64,000 nt of DNA from Epinephelus fuscoguttatus. Taxonomy: Eukaryota; Chordata; Actinopteri; Perciformes; Serranidae. The notes below the pieces were generated by a model. That model was not told the origin of the DNA. It did not search any database and worked only from the letters and a program-made list of their open reading frames with translations. Shown here piece by piece: positions 1-10,569 of the stretch. How positions within the stretch are numbered: position 1 is the first letter of the stretch; each line of letters begins with the position of its first letter. The position numbers were made by a program, and so were the translations under genes. The DNA is taken from assembly GCF_011397635.1 (NCBI RefSeq), contig NC_064760.1, positions 31,391,856 to 31,455,855 of the forward strand, written 5' to 3'.

Positions 1-75
1 ACAGGGGCGGTCTGGGGCAAAAAAGAGGCCCAGGAGTTTAGTACCTGACTGGCCCACTCAGGGGCCGGGGTGGTG

Positions 76-154
76 TGTGATGGCAGTGGATGATGGCGGC
101 GGATGATGGAGGTGGATGATGCCAGCGGATGATGGCAGTGGATGATGGCGGTGG
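76..154. repeat. 13-bp minisatellite (GATGATGGCGGTG-like)
   Basis: About six imperfect head-to-tail copies of a 13-bp unit of the form GATGATGGCGGTG, varying at the GCGGT/GCAGT/GAGGT positions. It sits at the left edge of the window in non-coding DNA. The rest of positions 1-641 is AT-rich and shows nothing else I can name. Confidence 0.75.
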
Positions 155-641
155 AATAAATATATTCACATATATGTGGGAGACAAAAAAATATATATAT
201 AATTATTATTGAAGGGATAATGACACATCATTTAACCCGAGGCCTTGATTAGAACAAATATGTAATATTTTTAATGTGAGTTAAAATAGTCTGCTATAGT
301 CGCTTAATAGTGTGAAGACTGGTGACCATGTAAGTCACACTAATAATGATCATAACATAATAATAAACATATCATCACCTTACTGAAGTAGCAATTTCTG
401 CAGCAGCCCACTTTTCTCTGCAACACCATCTATGATGTATACAGCAGAGCAGCATTTAGCTCAAGAGATAATGTTAGATCAGATGTTCAGCTATTTTATT
501 AGTTACTTAGCCATGCTGATGTTGGCTAATGCCACTGAGCGCTGCCTGGCTCTAGTAACGTTACACAGTAATGACGTTTTGACAGCCAAACTAGCCTACA
601 TGCCTTGTGCTGAAAGTTAACAAGTTAGCCAAATAATGTTA

Positions 642-866
642 TCACATTAGCTTACAGCTAGCATCCCCCTCCCGGTCACGATGTCCTCCTCCTGCAGACG
701 GAGACGCGAGAGCTGCAGGTGCTGCTGCGGATGCTGAAGGTCCTGCTTGAGATGCAGCAGCAGAAAATAAATGTGTCAACTTTTGACACTTGGCAGCATC
801 TGCCTGTAGTGCCTGCCTTTTTTTGTCTCTCAACTTCTCCGCTCCTCCTTTCCGTTTCTTCTCCAT
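642..866 (-). pseudogene. Possible first exon of a hAT/ZMYM1-like transposase
   Basis: A minus-strand reading frame starts with a lysine/arginine-rich stretch (MEKKRKGGAEKLRDKKRQAL), followed by an AAKCQKLTHLF-like segment and then low-complexity Ala/Ser/Gly. From memory this pattern (basic GAEK...KK start, then a KLT..F motif) opens many hAT-type and ZMYM1-like transposase proteins of fish genomes. A plausible splice donor (GCTAGCT followed by GTAAGC) lies near the 3' end of the frame. No transposase catalytic or dimerisation region follows before the window edge, so this is at best the first exon of a broken or edge-cut element. Family assignment is inference; it could be a chance frame. 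Confidence 0.35.
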
Positions 867-1734
867 TTTTGCATGTGTGTATGATTGACTGATTGATTGA
901 TTGACAGATGCAGAGGGAGGAGGGACCGAGGCCCTCGGCCTTCAGCTGTGATTGGCCAACAGCCCTAGGACCGAGGTGAAAGGGGTGTGACACACCCGTG
1001 TGGGCCAATGTTGATTAGCCAGACACTAGAGAAACTGTAAACATTGGTTATCATATTAAAGGCCAGCCCAACTGTGTTCAAATGTGCTTTAAATGAAACA
1101 ATTATTGTTATTGTTCTGAGAGTTTTAATTCTTCACTTGTAATCTTTTCTTTTTCTTTTCACAATACACTTGACTTTTTACGGGAAAGGGTTTTGAGTGA
1201 ATACTGAGTGCATTTAGGTCAAATGGGAACAAAAATGTAATCCTAAATGGGACTTGGCCATAAAATCATGACGTATGCTGCTGTGTGCCTTCCTGAAATA
1301 TGACAGACATTTTAGTAAAGCATTAAAGATGATGCAGTGAGTCAGTATCAGCCACAATAGTACAGAATTAGCCATTATTGTTACACACACACAATTACAC
1401 ACACACACACAAGTCCATTGTAGACAATATGGCAGCAAGGAAACAGGTCCTATCCTAATGGATAGCCCCAGGTCATATTAATGACTTAATGACTTCTTGA
1501 CTGATTTAAAAAACAAACAAACACGACTGTCCCATTTTACCTGAACATGTCATCAGGGCGAGGTAGGGGTTCTAGATGTGTTTGAAGTTCCAAAGTTTCC
1601 AAATTATTTTACTTGGTGATATATATTCTTTATAGAAATATAGCACTGATTCATAACAAGTTTTAAGCATTCAAGGTAGTCTTCAGAGTTTTTTGTAATC
1701 TACCATAAAGTGACTCAAATTACCTGACTTCATC
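867..1734. other. Non-coding stretch, nothing recognised
   Basis: No coding exon, RNA gene or clear repeat was seen apart from a short imperfect CA-rich run near 1383-1412. Confidence 0.5.
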
Positions 1735-2897
1735 TTACGGTTGGTGGATGTAGACTGGTAGAAAGAAAATAGTTCCTACATGAAACCACAGCAAGGTCTG
1801 TGGATTATCTTGAGTAACTCAGTCATGATTACTGGAAAGAGAGATATTGCTGCTGAGTTTTTCAAAACTACTTTTTGGAGCTTTAAGCACCACGAGCTGA
1901 GTGCCGTGTAGGTCCATTATATGTGTAGGTGTAGGTAGTATAGGCTAATGCTAAGGGTGCCATGATCCATAGGGGACGCCATTGATTTACATTGTGAAGA
2001 GTTCAAGCTCTAGTCAGTGAATTACAATGTTCTCACGATGTGTTTAGTGTAGTCTTGCAAAATGTAGCTTTTGGTGAGAAACTTGAATAAATTCAGCTGT
2101 TTGAAGGAGAAATTGATGTTTTCACAACACTATATAATAGATATTAGGGAGGGAATTATGATGTATCACATATAGTAAAAAGGCTTTTTGCTTATTTTTT
2201 AAATACGTTTTTCATGTAAAAGAAGGCCATGTGAAGGTTGTCTCATAAATGTGTTTTTTTGAGTTTGTGTTTATTCAGAGGTAGTGTAGTGAAGGACTGA
2301 ATGACTTTGAAACTTTTCATTCATTTTTTTATGGTATAGATTCCTTTGTTTCAAAAGAAGAAGAATTAACAGCAAAAAACAAAAAACAAAAAAAACAAAA
2401 GAAACACTAATGTAAAAATATTGGTTTTGGGTATTGGCAAAATTGTATTTTCAAACATTGATATCAGTATCAGGCCAGAATTTCAAAACTGGTGCATCCC
2501 TGGTTCAATTACAAAGTTTATTTGTACATTTCATAATCATTTTGTAATGTCATATATTATTCTATTGTTTATTCTTCTGAGCAAGTTAATTTGTAATTTT
2601 TATTTTAATAATTATTGATTTATATGATTATTCTAAAACATGTGCAACGTGTTACTGAAAGCTAATTAGCACATATTTTTATCTTATCTTTTCTTGTTAG
2701 CGAGGTTGTTTATTTGCATGGGGGGTGGGTTTGCGGTGGGGAGGCTCGTCTAGGGCACCAAATGTGCTAGTGCTGCCACTGTGTACGGCCGATATACCCA
2801 ACACTACTCACATCAAAACAATCCAGATTAATGAATAGCACTAAAGGTAAGAGTTAAAATCTGCATATTTGATTTTGGGATGAACTGTCCCTTTAAT
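1735..2897. mobile_element. Split copy of a foldback inverted-repeat element
   Basis: Positions about 1735-1920 match the right-hand part of the foldback element seen complete at 41273-42024: both carry GTTGGTGG, ATAGTTCCTACATGAAA (here) and GGTCTGTGGATTATCTT-like blocks. The terminal part of the same element resumes at about 2781-2897 (TCAAAACAATCCAGA, AATAGCACTAAAGGTAAGAG, and an end near GGGATGAACTGTCCCTTTAA). About 860 bp lie between the two parts. That insert ends with GTGCTGCCACTG, resembling a hAT-type terminus, and contains an A-rich CAAAA tract near 2372-2410. I read this as an older foldback copy interrupted by a later insertion. Confidence 0.5.
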
Positions 2898-4752
2898 GCA
2901 ATTTTAAACTGTATACTTACGTCACGTACAAGTTCAAGTCCTTTAGAATTATAACATTGTGGTAGTATTGGAATTAAAAACTTTCCCTGGATGTGACGTA
3001 CAGTAAGGCACATCAAAGTATCTACAGAAAGTTTTGCTCAGAGTCGTGTTTCCTTGTAACGTACTTCTGCCTGTCCAAAAATGACACAATAAACAAAGCT
3101 ATTGTTCCCCAGTCGTAATGATTATACAGATGTATAGGCTACATAATGATCTGGCATAACTGCTGTGACAAGCTTTTTTTCTTGTCTCTGCTGATGACGG
3201 AGATCAGGGAGCAGCAAAGATGGTAAATTAGTAAAACATCTGGAGCTCAGACAGCATCTGCTTTTTTAAAAGTTTAAACACACCACTGATGTGTGGCTTG
3301 TTGTTGACTATCGCTGCCCCCTCTGCAATGCAGCAAGCACTTTTTAAATACTTTCCATCAGCTCTCATTTCACTCTCTCCTCCAGCCCTTCTCTCCTCCT
3401 CCTGCTGAAAGTCCACTAATCACCATCCCCCAATTATATCTGACAGAAAATTACAAATCAATAAAGGCTATCTGCTACCCTTAACAAAATGCTGATGATC
3501 TGAGAGTGAATCACTTACAAATCATTTTGTAATTTTAACCTCTACACTAACTTTGTAATGATGTTTATCTCCCATCCAGGTACGCCACACGTCCTCCTTT
3601 AGACAGGGAGGTGAGCCACTTTGGGGTTTAATTACTTAAAGTGAGCTATAAGTGAAACCTTCCAGTGCTATTGTTTTCCTGAAGTCATTTTGCTTTGTCC
3701 CTCAAGCTATAGCTCCTGCTCAATTGTTGGAGATTCACCATCATGCTCTTTGCGTCCGGACACAGCTTAGAGATGTAAGGAGAGGAATTTATGGAAATAA
3801 TATGCATTAAAAAAGATGAGAGAAGAGCCAAAGTCAGAGCAGGCAGCTGTCATTGGTAGTGATTCAGAGGTCTATGAGGCCTCTCACTTTGTTCCTAAAT
3901 TATTCATGCAATCTGTCAATGCTGCTGTCTAGGCAGACTCCTCTCCCCATGTGTTCAATGATGACAGAAATCCTGCGCTATGTTCACTGCTATCTTCTGC
4001 AAATCCCTCACAGGAGACGCACACTGCACTCGCAAAGCCCTAGCACATGTTTCTGTGTGTGAGAGCATACACTCCCACTCATATATGATATGATATGGCT
4101 ACATATGAACATCTCCTCTTGTGTTTTTTCCACAAGCTTCAGAATCATTTTGCATATTTGTTATGCACTTTAAAGTCTTTGTGAGTGCTGTCATATGTCT
4201 CTGTAAGTGTTCTCTCATGCAAAACAGATACAAAAGACACAGCGGCGTATGAATATTCACACACAAATGTGCACGTGTGCGCACACACGCATGCTTACAA
4301 CCACAGAGAGTGCTTCCTCTTTCTCTCTCATCCCAGTGAGAAGTAGCTTTGCTGCAGTTCCACTTCTCTTTGTGGTAGACTATAAAAGACAGATATTCCT
4401 CAGATGTTGGAAAGCATGTATTATTGAAACTCTCCCTCATAGTCCCCTAAAGTCCCCTCCACCACATGATGAAACTCTTAATATATATTTATATATATAA
4501 ATATAAAAAAGAAAAACTAAAAGATAAACTTCCTTCCTGAACATTCACACTGAGTGCACTGCGGTCACTTGTCGGGACGCGTAGATCTAATGAAGTATAT
4601 CCAGCCCTCTATCGCTGTGCCTGCTGCGTATTTGAGTGGGACCACGCAGCTCAAACTGAGACAGATGTGACTGTGCGTCATGGTGATCCAGGCCGCTGTC
4701 ACTCAGCATTAGGATGGATTGTCTCTCATCTATCAAGGATGACCACATTTTG

Positions 4753-4755
<3 letters not shown>
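2898..4755. other. Non-coding stretch, nothing recognised
   Basis: Only short unrelated open frames occur. No splice-consistent exon chain, conserved protein motif or RNA gene was visible. Confidence 0.5.

Positions 4756-4801
<46 letters not shown>
4756..4801. repeat. (GT)n microsatellite
   Basis: An almost perfect run of GT dinucleotides of about 46 bp. It is followed 280 bp later by a (CA)n run, so the two form a widely spaced inverted pair. Confidence 0.95.
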
Positions 4802-4802
<1 letters not shown>

Positions 4803-5080
4803 ACTCTTGAGTCTTAAAAACTTTCCATAAACTCATGAATTCAGTGAAGTGGTTTTGGCCTCACACTGGTGCATTTTCAGCATTCTGAACAAATATTGAT
4901 AAATGAGACTCATTGCGAGCACTAAGTGCCTATTTAAGAAACGGGAGCACTGTTTGTTTCCATAGATGCTGACGTCAAGTGTTTGTGCAGCAGCCTCAGG
5001 GAGGATGTAGGCTGAATGCACACACTCACATGCACTGATGGATGGATATATGCAGATGTAAAGACAAACATTAATTTATT

Positions 5081-5081
<1 letters not shown>

Positions 5082-5130
<49 letters not shown>
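5082..5130. repeat. (CA)n microsatellite
   Basis: A perfect run of CA dinucleotides of about 49 bp, in opposite sense to the (GT)n run at 4756-4801. Confidence 0.95.
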
Positions 5131-5132
<2 letters not shown>

Positions 5133-6389
5133 TTAAATATTGTCCCTGAGTACACAGGATGTCTGCATCCAACAGTGATCTAATTAAGAAATGCCCAGTG
5201 AGCAGATTATCAATGTAACGGTAACCAAGGCTGACCGCTTCGCCTCCATGACAACCAGACATCAAAATCTGAGAAAGTCCCTGTACTCAGTGATGCCAAG
5301 CTGCTTCAAATCAAAGCAGTTAGTGACTGCGCTGATGGTGTCTATATTTCATGTTCCATGGGGGACGAAAAATTACTTTCTCTCTTTCATCCACGTCACA
5401 TCTGACTTTTCACTTCCCCCTGTTGCTGTTTATTGTTCCTTTGTTACAGGACTTACTGTAATGATAAGACCCCAAAGGCTGAACGGTAACTATGATCTCA
5501 TCCGCAGCTTTGGCTTCTGCCGTTTGCTATTCAGACCTGCCTTATCTTCCAGACACACCTTTGCTTTGCAACAAACTTAAATCCCAAACTCACCTGAGGT
5601 GAGGCACGCTCTCCTCTGAGAACGCTGTGATGACTCGCCGCCGGGGAAATTATGACCACTAGGTGATGAGATGAAACAGACTGATATCACTGTATTTACT
5701 GAAATGTGCATATTTGTCAGATTGAGCCGGCCTCTGAATCACTCTGTCCTCTTATCTCGTTTTCTTCCCCTGAATGCCTTCTCCCCACTTCTTCTGCATC
5801 CTCTCACTTTTCTTCAACTACCTATTTCCTTCTTTCATCATCTTTATCACGACCATTATCCTCTCTGTTGCCTTCCAACTTGTAGATATGATCTTTCACA
5901 CTGTTTTTCATTATTCAGATGGTCATTATTCAAAAGTTATCTCTCCCATATGTCTCCCAGCTTCCTGTCATCCTTTTATTTGGGCAAAAATGTCTCTTTT
6001 GCCTCTTCTAAAATTTTCTGAACTTAAGGAGCCTTGTCTGACTCTGTTCTCTGTCAGACAAGTCTAACGGTTCTTTTAAATGTAAAGATACTTCCTGTGA
6101 ATTGTGATCTGTTGGTTTAATTTAACCCCTTGATATACAAATCTTCCCTTGAGGCAGTAATCTTTATTTTATTATTATAATTCTGGCCACTTGAGGGCAG
6201 CAGATCAAGCTGTAAACACAATACCTTATAAAACTGGCTAGCTTATAGAATACATCCTGTGGATGTGCTGGGATCATCGGGTGTTTCAGGTCTTTTCAAA
6301 CATCAGACACCCTCACCCAGGTGACCCAGTCGGGGGTGATCAGTCCCCAGCTTGCATCCCAGCAGCAGTTAACCACAGGGTTTCCCTTC
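5131..6389. other. Non-coding stretch, nothing recognised
   Basis: Pyrimidine-rich in part (around 5750-5860). No host exon or named repeat was identified. Confidence 0.5.
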
Positions 6390-7300
6390 TCAGCCAGAGC
6401 CACTTGTTGCTCTCTCTGCGGCATTCATGATAGTCTTGATGGCCCTCTTCTTAGCCAGCCCCACTATCCCCAGCTTTGTGGGGACCCTGCAGAGTGACCA
6501 GCCTGCAAAGCCCCAACATCCCACCTCAACAGGCTCACAGTGGGTGTTCCAACCCTGCCTCCTGCACTGCTCCATCAGCTCCTGGTGCTTGGCACGTTTC
6601 TGCTCTTGGGTTTCATCCATGTGCTGCTCCCAGGGTACAGTGAGTTCTACTATGATCATTTGTTTGGTGGTATCAGAAAGATCTGTCTGGACGGAGGGTT
6701 GTTGAGGCGATGCTTTCTGGAAATTGCAGCTGCTTGCCAAGATCAACTCTCAGTTGCCAGTCAGCTGCTGAGGCGAGGAAGATATTTGATCTTGGTTGTG
6801 GGATGTTTTTCTCTACAGCCTTAAAACAGGTGATAATTGTCTTTGGGTGATGGTGTTTGCTAGTGGTAATGGCAGAGGTAACCGTCTCTGCAACTGCTTT
6901 CAGCACTTGATCATGCTGCCAGCGGTAGCGTCCCTCTGCAAGGGCCTTTGGGCAGCTACTTAGATGTGTTCAAGGGATCCTCTCTCAGAGCACATATCAC
7001 AAGATGGTGGTTCCCTCTTACCCCAGAAGTGGAAAATAAGCCGAGGTTGGCAGGCCATGGTACACAGCCTGGATCAGAAATCAGACATGGAAGTTGTCTG
7101 CCCGCAGGATGTTATCCCATGTCCCAAATTCTCACTTCGTCCCTGCTCCCTGCTGTTTCAGACCCACCATCCTGCTTACTCTTTCTTCTTCCATGCTTGT
7201 TCGAACTTCTTCCTGGACAAGAAGTTGCCTCCATTTGCCCATGGCTTTGCTGATCAGAGTCCTGGGGAAGTAACGAAGGACAGCTAAGCCACTGGCCACA
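6390..7300 (-). mobile_element. Decayed retroelement C-terminal ORF (ELTVPWE family)
   Basis: On the minus strand a protein-like track can be followed through several stops and frame changes. In protein order it shows LIQAVYHGLPTS, a degenerate stretch with stops, GRYRW-QHDQVLKAVAETV, DWQLRVDLGKQLQFPE, VELTVPWEQHMDETQEQKRA, CEPVEVGCWGFAGWSLC and KRAIKTIMNAAERA. From memory this block order ends a family of reverse-transcriptase-type ORFs widespread in fish genomes, where the PE...ELTVPWE region looks like a nuclease fold. The reverse transcriptase core is absent and in-frame stops are present, so it is a dead fragment. I cannot assign the exact clade. Confidence 0.6.
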
Positions 7301-8464
7301 TTCCCGACAAGCTATCTCTGCCTCAGTCGAGACTCCACCACCTCAAGTGCCTCAACTGCTCTCCACTTCCTGCCCATCCTGACAACAACATGTTAGCAAA
7401 CAGTTGCAGTTATTTTTTGTCATGCTCCTGATCACCTGATGAATGCAGGTCACCTTACGAAAGAAACGTAGGATTCTTTAGCTGCTGCTACAATAAGATA
7501 GTTGCTAACTTTGTGGTGCAGGGCAGGTTGTGTAAGTAAGTTAGAGTTTTGACAATAAAAACAGTTACCTACTATGTTAGGGTTAATATTTATTTGGTGA
7601 GACTGAACCAGAACAGTAAAGTTGCCAGCCGTGAAACCAAAAGTCTCATCTAAACAATGCTAATATGCTCTAGCAAGCTGAAGGAAAACTGTAGAATTGG
7701 ACAATCAGTATCACATATTTTTTATCAGCTTGTTCCAGCTCTTCACTGAAATTGATGTTTACACTGGTTGAAATATTTAAACCCAAAACTCTCATGTTTT
7801 TATAGATACACCCTTCCATCAAGTGGAAATATTTGAGATGTCTTGTGCATCATTATATAGACATTTCTCCAAAAATTCAGCCTGACACATTTGATATCTT
7901 TGGAAACTTTAGGTTCTCCACTTGAATTTCAAATACATATCTGTGGGTTTGAAAATGTTTTGCTGCAGGGTCTGAGTTTTGTAATGACCAACCCATTAGT
8001 AGGTCAGTGAGGTTTAAGTTTGAGAAATCAATAGGACGACAAAAATCAGGTGACATTGTTGATACACTGCTGGTTAAAAGATGAATGAGGCTGTGCAAAA
8101 TTTGGTCTGGATTGCTATTTTTTTGGTCACAACAGCTTACCCATTTTTGTCTCTGCAAACACATTGAATTAAAGGTATATTACACAGGAATTGTCAGTTA
8201 CTCTGATTGTAAACAGTAGGGATGAGCAAGTACACTACCTGTACCTATATCTATTTATGTTTAACCACCTAAATTATCTGTATCCATATTCGGAATGGGC
8301 AAAGTTCTGTATGAGAGAGCCATATAAGATGTCTGCCTCTAAAATATAACTACTAAACACCAGGTGCCTGTGTTATGTATCAGAATGCAACCATATCCTT
8401 AATTATGGCACAGTGACCAATTATCTTTCTGTCTTGCGTTAGTTAGCAATAATAAAGCACAGAG
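7301..8464. other. Non-coding stretch, nothing recognised
   Basis: AT-rich DNA with no coherent reading frame, RNA gene or boundary-defined repeat. Confidence 0.45.
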
Positions 8465-8500
8465 GTCAGGGGTGTCAGGGGCGTCAGGGGCGTCAGGGGT
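8465..8500. repeat. 9-bp tandem repeat (GTCAGGGGY x4)
   Basis: Four head-to-tail copies of GTCAGGGGT or GTCAGGGGC, ending directly at the 5' end of the tRNA-like SINE at 8501. The repeat may have arisen by slippage at the insertion border. Confidence 0.8.
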
Positions 8501-8670
8501 GTCGGTGGCTTGGTGGATAGAGCAGGTGCCCCATGCACAAGGCTGTTGCCACAGCGGCCCGGGTTCGACTCCAGCCCTTTGCTGCATGTCATTCCCCCTC
8601 TCTCCCCCCTTCACACTAAACTGTCCTATCAATTAAAGGCAAAAACGCCCCCCAAAAAATATCTAAAAAA
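8501..8670 (+). mobile_element. tRNA-derived SINE, family A, plus orientation
   Basis: The head has a tRNA-like A box (TGGCTTGGTGGATAGAGCAG) and B box (GGTTCGACTCC). The body contains CATGTCATTCCCCCTCTCTC, and the 3' end is an A-rich tail with AATTAAAGGCAAAAACG and CAAAAAATATCTAAAAAA. A second copy lies in opposite orientation at 19513-19688 and shares head, body and tail. It is a non-autonomous retroposon transcribed by RNA polymerase III in its active state. Confidence 0.8.
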
Positions 8671-10533
8671 TGTAATATAAAATGTACATAAATGCACACT
8701 GACTCACCAATCTGTAGATTAAGGCTACTTTTAGATAACATCCAGCCTTTATGGGCGGGATAGCAGCACAGTCGCTGACTGCTACTACAGCCATGTATAG
8801 TCTTGTAATCTTTTATTTTGTACCAGTCTGTTTAAAAACACTTTTCTGTCCCTTTTGTTGATGTAGCTTGGTTAAGGCTGAGGTCGTCCTCCCTCCTTCT
8901 GTTATTTCCTTTTTGCTTTGAAAATCCACTTTTGCAAAATCATTCAGTTTGAAGATGTCCATGGCTACAGCCATGATAATATTGTGGTTGACATACTTGA
9001 GCTACAGTGAGCTCTGACTAAGTGATATCCAAATCCAACTGTGCATATTTCCAGTGTGGAATCTTGATCATATGTATCATACCTAACAAAGGGCATTACT
9101 GGCATATTTACATTAACAGGCACAGATGATTTCTGTTTCTTGATGTTAATGTTGTATTGGCTTGCAGTCACTGTAAATGCGGATTAAAACCACTGCCTTT
9201 CTCCCAACTATTTCCGTAGTCCATGATGCGGAAGTGCTACATTTCTCATCATAACATCCAAACTACTGAATTACCACACAAAAAAGATAGAAATCACACA
9301 ATTAAACAGTAATATTACAAATGAAAGTTTATTTTATGAAATATTCTTAGTTTAGAAAATGTGATTTACAATGGAGACACAGTTGGTGCTGCCTGCCTTG
9401 CCTGACATGACCACATGTCACTATAGAGCAGCTTCAGAATTTAGCTTCATCTAACTTTGATCACAAGAGTAATGGAACAGAGTTACCCAGATGAGGATTT
9501 TCCTTTGAGAGTACAGATTTTTTCACATTCTACTCAGATGATATTTGTGCACACAAAAGGTACATTATCCATACTTGCTCAACTCAAGTAAACAGTGTCG
9601 TCAGTGAAAGTCTATATGGATGTGTACTGCTAACAGTCTGGCACCTGGTCACTAACTTTTTAGTCCTGACTTCACGTGTTCCTGTGCCCAGGACCGTACA
9701 CCTTCAATCACATATTGTTTGCACAATAAAGCATTAAGATAGAGACTCAAAAATGCACATAAACTCACATTGTTTTTTAAAACTGAATGTGGGCCTGACC
9801 TCCCATCATTACATCTGCCTCTCTGCCTGTGAGGATCACATGAAAACAGCCCCGCAGCCAGGTGTGTGTCTCAGCAGGCGGTAACTCTACGAATCAGTGA
9901 GCCAGTTGCGTGACATGGTGTCTCCTGCAGCGCCCCCCTGCTTCCTGTTTCTCCTGTCCTTCATCTCCCAGCAGGCGATCCTTCTATCTGCTTGGTTTGT
10001 TTTTGGTATTTTTTTTACTACAACCAACCAGAATATAAAAAGACCTCATGTTTTTTTTTCTCCCTCTCATCCACTCAATCTGTGCCAGTGTTGCCTTCTT
10101 TGTAGTAGGGCAGAGAGATATCTCATCCATCCATTCTGAGATGTTAAACTGTCAGTCATGCAACGTGGAAGGTCAAATTCTTTTGTGCGCCTCACAAATC
10201 ATACATTTAAGGCTTGAATCATCAAGTGTCTTTTTTAGAAGAAAGACAAAGAGCTTTCAGAAGAACAAAGGAACTTTTTGGGGGGCTAATCTTGCAACAC
10301 AATTGCTCCTTCTTGAGCTCTTTGTTCTTTTGAATGACTATGCTTCTTTATATCAGAGTATTTATGATGTGTCCCGTGGTTCTAAATGGGGCAGGTGGCC
10401 AATGTGTTTACCTTGGCTCTCCGAGGCGCTGTCACATGAGAGCGCACTCATGGGTTTATCATTGTGTTGACACTCAGGGGGATTATACAAAGACAGAAAC
10501 AAGCAAGGTTTATCAGCCTCAGACCCGCATGGG

Positions 10534-10534
<1 letters not shown>
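8671..10534. other. Non-coding stretch, nothing recognised
   Basis: No host exon, RNA gene or boundary-defined mobile element was identified here. Confidence 0.45.

Positions 10535-10567
<33 letters not shown>
10535..10567. repeat. (CA)n microsatellite
   Basis: A perfect (CA)n run of about 33 bp, followed shortly by a poly(A) tract near 10583-10598. Confidence 0.9.

Positions 10568-10569
<2 letters not shown>

Noticed and set aside
1-60. CAGGGGCGGTCTGG at the left edge as the 5' end of a hAT element ending near 2781
   Set aside because: The two ends are only loosely alike and a foldback copy lies between them, so a single 2.78-kb element could not be supported.
7877-8164. 95-aa minus-strand open frame
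   Set aside because: No motif, no splice context and ordinary AT-rich composition; considered a chance frame.
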